Below, piece after piece: positions 40,503 to 51,048 of a stretch of 64,000 bases of DNA; within the stretch, counting starts at the first letter, position 1, and each line of letters begins with the position of its first letter. Source of the stretch: Chrysaora quinquecirrha (Eukaryota; Cnidaria; Scyphozoa; Semaeostomeae; Pelagiidae). A model generated the notes under the pieces. The model saw nothing but the letters and a program-made list of their open reading frames with translations, was not told the origin of the DNA and ran no database searches. Location of the stretch: positions 1,424,532 to 1,488,531 of the forward strand of contig JACTAT010000045.1 in assembly GCA_014526335.1 (NCBI GenBank), written 5' to 3'. The position numbers and the translations under genes are program-made.

Positions 40503-41701
40503 TACAGATTTGATTGTCTTTAGAAAGTCAAGCGGACTGTCAACTGTAGTTCTTGGAAACTTCGCCATCTCCGAAGTCTACATCAACAGAGGAAAGAGAG
40601 CATTGGCTCGGCGAAAGATTGGTCAAAGAATTTATCAGTGGAGGTACCCGCTGCCAATAATCAATGGGCTACAATTGATGAAATGGAAACAGTTATACCG
40701 TATAATCTGTTGTGGTACAAAGACGAGTTATTAAGATGCAAGACCTACCCTTTGACGTCAGTAACTGCTGCAGAATTGACTTTCGCCACTCGTTTCTTTC
40801 CGTTTATCTCTTCACAAGAGTAAAAGGATCTCGCCAATGACGTATCAATATTTGACACTTGGTATGTTTGAAAAGTCGAAAGAAAGCGATTGCTTCGTGG
40901 ATCAAACCAAATTTAAAACTGCCCAGCAATACACATTTGACTCGTTAATTTTCGACGAAAGAAGTACACAAATAATTGATGATTATATTGTGAACATTAG
41001 ACCTCTGTTGAATCTGAAATGCGACTATGTTCTCGTCACACAAAGTGGCACTCAATTTAAGAAATTGAGTAATCATATGACAGAGCTCGTCTTTCAAGCT
41101 ATCGGGAAATATGTCCATCCAACAAGGTATCGGCAAATAGTTGAGACCAAAAGCTCACGAGTGCTGTCGTTAGAGGAGCAAAAATTGATTAGCCTGGTTA
41201 AGAAACACAGCTCGCAAGTAGCAAGAAGGTATTACCAGGAACGAAGCTCTCGTGAAATTGCTGAGAGTGGAAAAACAGCAATGAAAAAACTTCAGAATAA
41301 CCAATTAGAAAAAATGGTGAAATGAGTAATATTTTCTAGTGAAATTGAAATGTCGGACAATAACAATATAAAAACCGATGACGAAGAGGGTAATTCAGTT
41401 CCTAAGACAATCTCAGAAGAAATACAACCACTGAATTCTCTACCTGATCCAGAGGACAAAAGTGATGTCATAGTGTCAGTTTTTCAACCACCTGTGAGGA
41501 AAGCAAGTCAAGTAAAATTAAGTCAGTTGTCAGTGCAAGGGTTCCTTTCACGAAGGAAGAAGATTATTTCTTAAAAAAGGGTTGAAGATATACGGATTTG
41601 GCAAATGGACAAGCATGCTGCAAGACCCGAGGTTCACGTTTCACGAAAAAAGAACTGCAGATTCCCTCAAAAAACGTGCAGAACTTTTATCTCGCAAATA
41701 A
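40503..41701 (+). pseudogene. Tyrosine recombinase with C-terminal Myb/SANT-like domain, decayed
   Basis: Tyrosine recombinases cut and rejoin DNA through a tyrosine-DNA link. The catalytic C-terminal half is clear in the open frame 40,837-41,325: HPTR gives the box II H-x-x-R, then KHSSQVARRYYQ supplies the second histidine and the candidate nucleophile tyrosine. Upstream coding (about 40,560-40,823) is in another frame, so a frameshift lies near 40,810-40,830. A TGA at 41,323 is followed in the same frame by an acidic linker (41,350-41,570), then a single-base frameshift at about 41,573-41,581. After it comes a Myb/SANT-like domain (KEEDYFLKKG, then LKIYGFGKWTSMLQDPRF and an RT..SLKKRA helix), ending at TAA 41,699. 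Crypton transposons join a tyrosine recombinase to a DNA-binding domain, so a Crypton-like origin is possible but unproven. It converges on the helicase gene. Inactive. Confidence 0.65.
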
Positions 41702-41770
41702 ACATTGCATAGAGCTTAAAATTTATTTCCTTTATTCTTATTTCAATTGTTTTTCAAGATTTTGTAAGAA

Positions 41771-42458
41771 AACTTTTACCTTTCTAGAGCATGATGAGAA
41801 ATAATGATTAAGGATGAGCTACGCATAATAATGCTGAGCAGTAGTGAATAAAATTATTTGATTTCGAGGCCAGTCTCCATTCCACAAATTCTTATTCATC
41901 GTTGTTCACTGTTATTCCGCGTAACTCACTGTTGCTAATTATTGCTCACTACCTCTCAGAAGAAGACTTGTTTTGATTGCAATATCTACCAGTTTGGATT
42001 TATTATCATGATAATGATGATTGTCAATGTAAACATGACCGTTGTTGTTGTTTGATGATGTAATGACGTTGCTGTTGCACACACTTGAACTTTAATGATG
42101 TAATATTTGTAGAAAAGTTTTACCTTTCTAGAGCATGATGAGAAAAATTGAATAAGGATGAGCTACACGCAATAACGCTGAGCAGTAGTGAATAAGATGA
42201 TTTGATTTTGAGGCCAGTCTTGATTTCATTAATTCTTATTCATCGTTGTTCATTGCTATTCCGTGTAACTCATTATTGCTCATCATTGCTCACCATCTCT
42301 CAGACGAAGGCTTGTTTTCAGCTCAATATTGTTGAGTTAGATATAATTACTAATGATGACGTTCTGTTACCATAGTTTTCCCTATATATGGTTATTTTGG
42401 ATGATGTAATGTTGTTGTAGTTGCGAGAGCAGGGACTAAGGAAGAAGTTTTATTTGAA
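41771..42458. repeat. Tandem pair of about 344-bp units
   Basis: TTTTACCTTTCTAGAGCATG recurs with a spacing of 344 bp (units starting at 41,771 and 42,115), and similarity continues to TGATGTAATG near the end of both units. Each unit contains an imperfect inverted repeat of about 40 bp: GATGAGCTAC and CAGTAGTGAATAA against TTATTCATCGTTGTTCA and GTAACTCA. The pair lies between the 3' ends of the recombinase and helicase genes. A third, inverted copy is in the helicase intron. Confidence 0.75.
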
Positions 42459-42643
42459 ATCTTTTGTTCATTTCATTATTTGTTGCTGAAGTATCTTTCT
42501 ACTAAGTAACTTGTTTGATGAAATTGAAAAAGATTAACAACACAATGTTTCTTCAGTTCTAATTAATACAAAATTAAAGTAACCCAAACATTATTTATCA
42601 GTTTTTAATTGTTCATACTTCATTTCATGTGACTTATTCTTCT

Positions 42644-45173
42644 TCAGAGGACGATGTAACAATCTTCCTGACCTTGGATTGTCAAGGGGCAGTCATCGTA
42701 TTTGGTCTTCTTTGCAGGAAGATTGGTTTGAAACTCTGTTGTTATCGGCGACACTTTCGTCTTCACCAGAGGATTCTGTTGGTGTGTTACTGATGTACAA
42801 CTTTTGGTTGTCCTTGAACTTTTTCTTCATTTGTTCTTCCCATTGCGGAAATCTTTTTTAAATAATTCTAAATCAAAGTTAGGTCTAGGTGTGTCTTCCA
42901 TTAAAAGCCAGGCATCCTACATGGAGTCAGGTTTATACCAATGATTCCTCCTTCGTCTTTCAAACCTCTCCAAATCATCTTCTGTTGGTTTGAGTTTATC
43001 CCAGCGACGTGTTGACATTGTTGTCCAGAAAACAGGTTTATGGTATGCGTAGTCATTTATATCTCCACTGGCAATGTTGCTTTCACTTTCTGTTCTCATC
43101 CAATCATCTGTGGTTTTGTTTTCAAAATTCAGCAACGTTTTCTCAACCGTTTCCATTGACACCATGCCATTGGCGGCTTGATGGCACTAGCAATAATGGC
43201 ATCGAAATCTTGGGAAAATTCAAGCCGCTCGATTTCTTTAACGTCTATCAACTGCGCAGCGCTTTGTTCCGTAAAGCAATTGTACAGAGCTCCTTCTTCC
43301 TCTCTTTGAAACTGTGCTGACGGATCTTCGTCTCCCCAGAGCTGTGTTTCTTTAAGATGATCAGCTGCCCAATGGAAACATTGCATACAGTGTTTATGCA
43401 ACCAGTTGGTAGCGTATGGATTTTTCACCCCCAGAGATTTCGTTTTGAAGACCATTAATCTTGCGCGAATAGCTTGTTCATCCACGTCTGTGAATGATGG
43501 AATTTCGTTGCAGGTAATGTATACTCCAGATCGATAAACCACTCTAACTGCTTCCTTATGTTTCTGAGGGAATGCGACATATCCACCCTGCAGGATTCTC
43601 TTGGCATCATCTGTTGTCAATGCATCTGGAGGCCATTCATCCACATAAAGGCACTCTGTTTCTGAGCTGAGCATGCCTGCAGAAAAATGACGATCTCTTG
43701 TGACAGAGGCCAGTTTGTCCTATGAAATTATCCCCTCATAAGGGGCAAACCAACTTGTCTTCCCAGAGTCTGGGTGTAGAACGCAGCACAACTTCTTCGT
43801 TTTTTGAGGAAACTGATCCTTTAATGCAAGCTGATACCACATTTGCAAGAAGAGAATTAACCGGTCTTCTTCTGGCAGGCTGTTGCGCAAACTATTCACA
43901 AATAAGCTTGGATATGGCACAACATCTTCTTTATATGTATAGCTCTTGGAGAGATGACACCAATCCCGTCGTCAGCAATTATGTTGGGATGAAAGGACTT
44001 CTTTGAGAAGCTGAAGCAGACACCATAAGGCTTCACCTTGACCAAATCGTAGTTGATTTCAATCTGACGTATGATTTAATGCCTTTGAATGAGAGGATAC
44101 TGGCCACAGGATGCAAAGCAGAAGTTAGCATGTTAGCCAGCTGCGTGTTGCAAAACAATGAATGCAGGAATTCATTCACCGTAGAAGCTTTAATGAAAGC
44201 GTATTTTCCTGAAGAAAATAAATGTTTATTTCAAATTGGTTCAGCTCACAGTTTACACATTCAAGTCATCATGATAATTCAAGAGAAATGTATAATGAAT
44301 CGTAAACAATTATCTTACCATTGGGTATTTTTTTGTAAATATATCCTCAATGGAGGCATGCATCTAATCTTTGCATTGCTTGCTTCACAACATCTATTGC
44401 AATGCAGATTTTATCGCTCGGCTTTGCCTGCAATTGCAGTGAGAGAGAGGCATCTGACAATGATGTTGATGACTGTGCATTGTCGACCACTGTCCTCTTG
44501 TCCACAAGATCGTACTCCAAATTTGTGTACTTTATTTGATCAAGAGCTTTTATGAATGATTCTGTGAATTCTTTTTGCATTTTTCAGTTATTGTAATTCT
44601 GACTGGCTTGAATCCAAATTCTGCAGTTGGTTGTACCTAGAATAAATTGAAGAGGTTTTCAATATGTGCAACAGCTACAACTATACGTCATACGACTACA
44701 ACCAGCTGAGATCAAATTTTCATCTGATAGACAGTGAGCAATGATGAGCAATAACTAGCTACGAAAATTATATTGAACAGCGATGAATCAAAATTCCTGA
44801 AATTGAGGCTAACCTTGAACCCAAACAATCTGAAAAATAATTATAATGATATGATGCCTTTGATTTAAAGAACAGATGTCATAATTATTACCTGATAACT
44901 CGGGACTCGCATTTCAGTTGAAACATGAATTTGAGATGACGTATAATGGTGCGCTCCATCTCTAGCAAGCTGTTTGGCGTAATATGACATGTGACCTTTC
45001 AAGGCTTGACATAACGTCGCTATGTAATAACTTGCCGTGTTGTCTCCGTTTCGGGCTTGTATTGGTCTACAGTTCTCAATTTCCAGTCCGGATTTCAGCA
45101 TGACTTGGATCACCTTCTTTTCCATGCAATGGACAGAGAACAATAATTTGTTCATCATCTCTAATGAACACAT
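42644..45173 (-). pseudogene. Spliced SF3-type helicase gene, decayed
   Basis: SF3 helicases unwind DNA at replication origins, usually in small replicons. Probable exons: 44,892-45,173 (start MCSLEMMNK), 44,319-44,636 and 44,208 down to a stop at 42,644-42,646. Introns have GTAATAAT...TTCTAG and GTAAGATA...CTTCAG borders, and the first joins in phase. Motifs: Walker A-like HPDSGKTSW (about 43,760; the usual first glycine is H), Walker B LYVDEWP (about 43,640) and motif C VYITCNEIP (about 43,525). A charged tail follows. Breaks: 1-nt shifts near 44,580, 44,060, 43,940, 43,155 and 42,860, a stop near 43,718 between Walker A and B, and a TAG at about 42,918. I recognise the helicase core but not a named element family. 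The N-terminal 300 or so residues match nothing I know. Confidence 0.7.
44650..44835. repeat. Inverted third copy of the 344-bp unit, in the helicase intron
   Basis: The reverse complement of this stretch matches part of the units at 41,771-42,458 (for example TTGATTCATCGCTGTTCA versus TTATTCATCGTTGTTCA, and ATTGCTCATCATTGCTCAC in both). It lies within the first intron of the helicase gene (44,637-44,891), opposite in orientation to the tandem pair. Confidence 0.65.
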
Positions 45174-45392
45174 ATGCCCCTAGTGTCCAGTTGGGGGAAT
45201 GAGATCGTGTAGTTCATTTTGCAAGGCTCTTGTAATGTTCAACCCTAAAGGCCATAGCTCACTCATAATGTCCTTAGAGGACATTTTGTACAATGAAAGC
45301 AGCGGACTCTTCATAATGAACTACGTGGTCTTTCTGGGTGTCCTGTATTCCCAGAGTTCCCTCCTTGGCTCTTGGTGTATGCAGATACTCAC
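45127..45392. repeat. 266-bp direct repeat, right copy
   Basis: Partner of 40,202-40,467, same orientation and same length. It covers the helicase start codon region and upstream sequence on the minus strand. Its 34-codon frame (45,284 to TAG at 45,180) differs from the left copy by one residue (G for E). Confidence 0.85.
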
Positions 45393-45475
45393 GTCTTTCG
45401 GAAACACATCAAACTCTGTGGTCATTCTGGATGCCCTGTATCCCTAGAGTTCTCTCATAGCCACTTGGTGTATGC
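45325..45475. repeat. 93-bp spaced direct repeat upstream of the helicase gene
   Basis: GTGGTCTTTCTGGGTGTCC at 45,325 and GTGGTCATTCTGGATGCCC at 45,418 begin two similar segments of about 57-67 bp. Both include CAGAGTTC or TAGAGTTC and end TTGGTGTATGCA. They lie just upstream of the minus-strand helicase start and could be subterminal or promoter repeats. Confidence 0.6.
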
Positions 45476-45774
45476 ACATGTTTTTAATAATATTATCTCA
45501 GCTATTTGTTTACATTAAGTTGTCATGAGAACGTTTGCTTGCTTTTGATTGCAAAAATTGAAGGGGATTGACCAAAATTAATTGTTTCAATAAAATAAGA
45601 TGAAATTTTTTTTCAATTGATGGTTGTGTTTTTCGTGCGTAAGCTGGGCTGCATTTTGCATAAATAGCGAAGTACTTGATCTGTTAAACGTACAGGCATC
45701 GCAAGCAGCAAGATGGACTGGTCAACGGTTGAGGGGGCAAGACAGCAGAAAAGAGTGCTGATTCTTGATGACCG

Positions 45775-46010
45775 TGATGCTGGTTGGTAGGGGGTGATTG
45801 TGGTTGTAGGGTGAGTTTGGTGGTGGTTGTGGTGCTGAAGATAGGGGTGGTTGTGGTGGTTGTGATAGGAGTGATCGTGGTGATGGTTGTAGGGGTGGTT
45901 GTTGTGGTGGTAATGGGACGGGGCCGGTCGTGGTGATAAGGGTGGTCGTGATGATGGTTGTAGGGGTGGTTGTGGTGATGGTTGTAGGGGTGTTTGTCGT
46001 GGTGGTGCCA
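45775..46010. repeat. G/T-rich minisatellite
   Basis: Imperfect repeats of words such as GGTTGTAGGGGTGGTTGTGG and GTGGTGATGGTTGT. The frames read from it, rich in His, Pro and Thr, are translation of the repeat. Confidence 0.85.
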
Positions 46011-46053
46011 TTCCTTTAAATCTTGCCACAGCCACATCGTCAAAGAGGGTAAT

Positions 46054-46104
46054 CATGATGATGATGATGATGATTATGATGATGATGATGATGAGAATGA
46101 TGAC
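46054..46104. repeat. (ATG)n microsatellite
   Basis: Interrupted GAT/ATG trinucleotide repeat. It accounts for the poly-Met and poly-Ile frames in this area. Confidence 0.95.
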
Positions 46105-46422
46105 GATTTGCTTTGAAAAGTGTTTTGAAATTGCCACTCTTGCCCAGACTCTATGGTCGATGATGATAATGTTTGAAATGTCATTAACTAAACCAATGTG
46201 GCAATTCGCCATCGTTTATAAAGTCAACAATGACTCATAGTGAACTATTACGAGTCAGTAGAATGTCACATGACCCAAGATTGACAAAGCCGTTTGCAGG
46301 CCGCCGTTGTGAAAAGCCAACCGCTAATTGCGCATCAATTGCCGAGACAATGGCTCTAACCTCTAAGAGCATTCTTGAGATGCTTATACTATTGTTACAT
46401 GTTTTCCATTGTTCAAGCGTTT

Positions 46423-46441
46423 GTTAGTTAGTTAGTTAGTG
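46423..46441. repeat. (GTTA)n microsatellite
   Basis: Four to five GTTA units at the 3' edge of the minus-strand frame that ends at 46,436. Confidence 0.9.
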
Positions 46442-46758
46442 ACACGCCACCCCACACCAATATGTTTGAAGAATTCTTCGAACATAAAAACCTGGGCAGG
46501 AATCGAATTGGGCAATCGAATTTTGCTGTTCAGTTGTTGCCATTCGACGGGTGTTCGATGAATTACTGTTGAGAAACGGAAGTTCCCTTGAACAAATCAA
46601 ATTGCTGCTTCGAAAAATCCTGCGCTGTGACTGGTGTCCAGAAAGGTCTGGTTTTTGTCCATGTTTTTTTTTATAAGGCTGATAAGTCCCACTCTGAGCA
46701 ATTTCCAATTCAATTTTGCTGTTGCTAATGGCTGCCGTTGCTGTGACGAAGAGTGAGA
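46436..46758 (-). CDS. Possible terminal exon of an unknown minus-strand gene
   Basis: A minus-strand frame stays open from a weak acceptor (TACATAAG at about 46,759) to TAA at 46,436, about 105 codons rich in S, Q, R and N, with segments GTYQPYKKKHGQ and HQSQRRIFRSSN. No domain recognised. The acceptor phase does not join cleanly to the 46,999-47,109 exon candidate, so its borders are uncertain. It could be the 3' exon of that gene or a chance frame. Confidence 0.35.
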
Positions 46759-46860
46759 CTTATGTAATTAATCTAAGCATAGACTGAAAAGCGATAACTA
46801 TAGCTCAGGTAATAATCTACAAAGCTCAGGTCTAATCTACAAAGCAAACATCTACCGGGT

Positions 46861-46886
46861 TGTTGTTGTTGTTGTTGTTGCTGTTG
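46861..46886. repeat. (GTT)n microsatellite
   Basis: About eight GTT units, followed by CTGTTG. Confidence 0.9.
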
Positions 46887-46998
46887 CAAAAAGTGCAACT
46901 CACGTCATGTAATAGGTCTAGGCCTATGGGACCACTGCCTGTGAATCTGGGGCACAGTCTCTTAACCAGCCAGAAAGTGGCTAAGAGAAAAAATTTAC

Positions 46999-47109
46999 CT
47001 GTCTAGCAGAAGAGAACTCCGGGCCAGGGTTTGCTTGACACTCAGAAGTTTCAACTTCAGCTTCAGCAGTTTGACATCCGATAGAGGCGTTGCTTGTTGT
47101 GTTTGAGGC
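46999..47109 (-). CDS. Candidate internal exon, minus strand
   Basis: 111 nt (37 codons) open between a good acceptor (TTCGTTTTAG) and donor (CAG then GTAAAT). It encodes an acidic, low-complexity segment with ASIGCQTAEAEVETSECQ. Function unknown. Confidence 0.45.
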
Positions 47110-48334
47110 CTAAAACGAATTGCAGTCTGCTAAAGGACCTATAAAACAGAGAGATTTATCCTTCAAAAAAGGTGAGTTGAGTTGTTCCACAAGTTCTATG
47201 GACTTAGGCCTATATATGTATTTTGGAGGACGGGAAGCACCTTGCACCTAGTAAGTTCAGTTTTCAGCTGGTCCATATGGCTGGAACGGAAGGGCCACGG
47301 CCGAATTTCATTAGGGAACCTACATTATTTCCGTTTATCCAAAAAATTATTCTTTCTATAAATAGAATTGATTGAAATTCCTCAGATTGATAGATGGAAT
47401 GAAATCGATAAAAATGGAGGCTTGCGAACCCTACTTCTTTTTGGAGGGACCAAGACAAAGTTCAGAAAAATGGGTTGCTTTTAAAGTATTTTCAATTCTG
47501 ATGGGGCCAAGACATTTAATTAATCGGTTAAGCAGGGAGAATACACTTAGGGCACAAAAGTATTGCAACATTGGACCTAAATTGGCAGCCAACAGTAGCT
47601 GTAGCCATAGGCCCAAAGCACAAAATTTACATAACATAGCAGCAAAGGCTCAAGGGCTTTGCCGCACTTTATTTAGGAGGGTAAATATTTACAATTTCAT
47701 AGACTTTCAATTAAAATAAAACAGCAATAGTGTATTCATTATTTTGAAAGAAAAACGAGTAACAACTTTGATGCAGTGCCTTCCAAATTCCCTGGAAAAT
47801 ATTTCTCGAGTTGTCTTCAGTAAAAGCGGTTTATGAACCACTTATCCTGACCTTCGTTACAAAATTTTATCGATTTTCAAGACAAAAGTTGTGGATACAT
47901 TAAAAAAGGCCACTGTGGAAAATTTGAATTGAATTTGAAAAACTTGCCTGCCTCAATGTAGGCAACAAGCAAGCAAGCAATATTTATTTGGTTATACTGC
48001 TCAGGGGTACTGGCAGCTATTTAGCTGATTTGCAAATTGCAGCACCCCAAGAGCAATGTTCTAGAACAAATACCTTGGGAACCTCAGGAGTTGACTATAG
48101 GCCTTTTAAAAGTGGTCCCAAATAATTCAAATCCAGTACCTTACAAATCTGAGATGAGTGCCTTGACAACTAGGCTGCATCATCACTCGACTTTGCCAAA
48201 CCAGCTCTCTACATATGTTAGGAGTGGTGAAAAAATGCATAAGTATTTCAGTGTCTTCTACCAAAAACAAAGGGAAATATTTGCGATTGTTCCTGTTTGC
48301 TTTCATCCCTAGCTGACTCATAGATAGCACTTAC

Positions 48335-48395
48335 ACTTTCATTCAAAATGCTTGAGTTTCTAGAGCCAGCCATCATGGTTCTGCTTCCATCTAAC
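48335..48395 (-). CDS. Candidate exon with ATG-ATG start, minus strand
   Basis: 61 nt between acceptor TTTTTCAG and donor GTAAGTGC. It contains an in-frame ATG ATG followed by AGSRNSSILNES, so it may hold a start codon. If the donor is not used, the frame stays open to about 48,254. Function unknown. Confidence 0.35.
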
Positions 48396-48920
48396 CTGAA
48401 AAACAATAATGTTTTTCTAAAACAATAATGTTTTTCTATAAACTAAAATAGCTGATAATTTATTCAAGGTCTAGGTATAATTTTTTGTTGCATAATACAT
48501 ATATTGTTAAGGTAGCTGTTTTTTGAAACTGCCATATGTGATGAAATGAGTAGGAAATACATCTGATTTATGCAAGCAGGCTTTTCTTCATTCTATAACT
48601 CAGTCTATAAAAAGTGCTGGTATTCTTTACATAGCAAAGTCGTGATCAATGAGAAGCGTCTCTGTACATGTTGGTGCAATACATGTATATGTTGGTACAA
48701 AACACACCAAATATTAAGGGACCAGTGATAACTGATTCATGCATTGATAAAATGAAAATGTCCGCTGATAAGCAATGAGCAAAGTACAGTGATAAAACTT
48801 GTTTTGATTAAGACATTAGGATGAAATTCAGTCGCTTGCTGTGCTTGATAAAATTTTCCCATCCTGTTGTTAACGTTTTCATATCTGATGCTTGAAATGA
48901 CCATCAGAGCCATTCTGGCT

Positions 48921-49106
48921 TAAAGTGGTTATGACGCCAAAATTTTTTTTCTTGATTATGGTCAATTTGAGTATGCTGATAACGAAAATCGAAACCAAAA
49001 ATCTCAAAAATCCTTAGTTCATTAGTAATCGGGGTTTCAAACTCGAATTTCCCTCCAAAAAAGTGTCCCAGCGGCCTGGGTCGAGTGACGTAAAGTGTTT
49101 GTGTCG
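48921..49106 (+). repeat. Left arm of a diverged inverted repeat of about 200 bp
   Basis: Shares blocks, in order, with the reverse complement of 51,049-51,257: TAAAGTGGTTATGACGCC, GCTGATAACGA, AAAGTGTCCCA and GTGACGTAAAGTGTTTGTGT. The two arms enclose about 1.9 kb, including the element at 49,826. They may be the ends of an older composite element. Confidence 0.6.
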
Positions 49107-49225
49107 ACGAGGAAGTGCAAAGGCGAGCAATAAGAAATGGAATATATTTTGACAAGAAAATCGCACGAGAACAACAATTTATCACTTTTGGAACAAAATA
49201 AAAGCAGATGACCAAGAAGAAAGCT

Positions 49226-49825
49226 TTAGGCTATTTTTGAGGCCTGTAGCGGCCATATGAAGCTGATATTTTCGTAAACTTTGATGAAGAAGCTGACAGT
49301 GCAGTGCATCCAGGATGAAACGGTAGTGGAGTAGGGTGAAGTCAACTTATTTATTATTCGACCCAGAATATGGAAGTATTCATTTTCTGGACAAACCGCA
49401 AGTAAAATTATAGCTTTATTTAACATAAGAACTGGAAATCCTTTCTTCAAAAAAAATTATGTCTAAAATTAATCAAGCGTCCGTCGGTTCACATCTTGAT
49501 CTCGCAAAAAACGAGCGGTCAATGAAAGGTACTCCAAATGTTATAAATAAAAACAAAATAGGTAACAAACCTAAATTGTAAGCAAGACATTGTGTAAAAA
49601 AAAATTTTGCAATAATTTACTCTTAGAAAGCACCTTTATAGTTAAATTTTCACGTACAAGATCTTTTGTGGTGTCTTTCTTGGTGAAGATAGAGAAATTA
49701 TATTTATTAGGACTTTGAAGAGTTTTAGAGAGAAATACTATGTATTTATAAATATTTGGAAACAATATTAAAAATGATATCTTGATTTTATTTAGCATCC
49801 TTAGAGTTTCTTCGACTTCGGGTAA
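49226..49825. other. No gene recognised
   Basis: AT-rich sequence between the left inverted arm and the TAA-flanked element. Open frames here have no recognisable features. Confidence 0.4.
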
Positions 49826-50496
49826 AGGCCCGGTTACACTATTAGATATTCCATTAGATATTCCATATATAGAGCATCTAAAACGAGAAATAATATCTAA
49901 TGGAATATCTAACAGTGTAACGAGTCCATTAGATTTTCCATTCATTTTAGCGCTGCCTGAATTCAGTAAATCCGCATCTGAGCAGAAAAAAGGCGTTTTG
50001 TCGTTGAATTTGATATATTTAAGTATGTTTATCTCCACTATCGAAAGTAGAACCAGAAATAAGTGGAAAAACATGTTGCAGTTCTACTTTTCGAAGTTTG
50101 GCTTTCTCAGTGCTTTCAACACACTGTTCCATACAGTTTTTCTATTGATGTTGGTAAAACATTAATAATATTCGCGATGTAAATTGGTAAACTGCAGTTT
50201 TCGCATAGAAATTACAAGAAATGGCCTGAAAAGTCCACTGTTGCTTCAAAACTTGCAAGTCATTGCGTCATCAGACAGTCGGCATCTTTATGTCTGCATT
50301 CTTTTACATTAGATATTCGGAATAAAATCAAATCGATTTGATTTTATTCCCAGCTTGATTAGATATGTTTTTCCTTCTTTTTAATCCCTCATCGAATATC
50401 TAATGGCACGTTACACTGTTAGATATCTAATCGACACACTATTTTTGGTATGTCTGGTGAATATCTAATGGAATATCTAATAGTGTAACCGGGCCT
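49826..50496. mobile_element. TAA-flanked MITE-like element with 38-bp perfect TIRs
   Basis: Ends are AGGCCCGGTTACAC... at the left and ...GTGTAACCGGGCCT at the right, an inverted match of 38 bp without mismatch, flanked by TAA on both sides (49,823-49,825 and 50,497-50,499). Three-base TWA duplication and a GGCC-type end fit the PIF/Harbinger superfamily. Each end is itself nearly palindromic: a diverged opposite-facing end-like sequence (AGTGTAAC near 49,915, GTTACACTGTTAGATAT near 50,409) lies roughly 90-100 bp in. No transposase is encoded. Confidence 0.85.
50319..50350. repeat. 32-bp perfect palindrome
   Basis: GGAATAAAATCAAATC is followed immediately by its exact reverse complement, with no loop and no mismatch. 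It sits inside the TAA-flanked element, off its centre. Confidence 0.95.
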
Positions 50497-50839
50497 TAAA
50501 GGGCTTTTTAGTTATTTATTGGTTTCTTATAAGAGGTTTCTTAGAAAAGAAAACGAAAAAATTGAGTATTTTTCTTAGTAAAAGAGAATGTTTTCATAAT
50601 AATGAATTTAAGACTTTCGCGTGAAATGATGTCTGTTCTGCACTTTATAAGAGCAGCAGCGGAGAGGATATTCTGTTCTGCTTTATTTCCTTGAAATTCA
50701 GAACTTTTCTTCGATTGAATGTCAATGTAATTTGAGTATTGAACTCAAACAGTTCATGCAGATCAGAAAAACAATTGTAACATCAGAAAGAATAATGAAA
50801 CCTCAGCGTGCTTTCATCACATTATGGCTTGGCACTTAC

Positions 50840-50889
50840 CTTCGCTGAACTTCGAGAGGAGTGTCGTTGGGAAAACGCTTCTCTCGCCG
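50840..50889 (-). CDS. Candidate small exon, minus strand
   Basis: 50 nt between acceptor TTTGTCTGTCAG and a near-consensus donor (AAG then GTAAGT). One frame reads RREKRFPNDTPLEVQR. It could also be untranslated. Its link to other exons is unknown. Confidence 0.35.
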
Positions 50890-51048
50890 CTGACAGACAA
50901 AATAAAAAATAAGGAAAAATCTTTTTTGGTATATTAAAACATTGTTACAGAGGTTGAAGTTAAAATTTTTTAACTTCTGCTCAGCTGACGGGCGTAAACA
51001 AGCCTTGGAATCTGGAACTTCTAAGGCTTCTCTGTTGATGCTGAGATC

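Noticed and set aside
40274..40513. Plus-strand ORF repeated at 45,199-45,447
   Set aside because: It is open in both direct repeats only because the DNA is duplicated; the minus strand carries the helicase upstream region.
43722..44555. Plus-strand ORFs of 94 and 158 codons
   Set aside because: They lie opposite the helicase exons and cross its intron; shadows of the minus-strand gene.
45613..46240. His/Pro/Thr-rich, poly-Ile and poly-Met frames
   Set aside because: Translation of the GT-rich minisatellite and the ATG microsatellite.
47372..47719. Plus-strand ORF of 115 codons
   Set aside because: No ATG context or splice support, no domain, and an overlapping minus-strand frame of similar quality.
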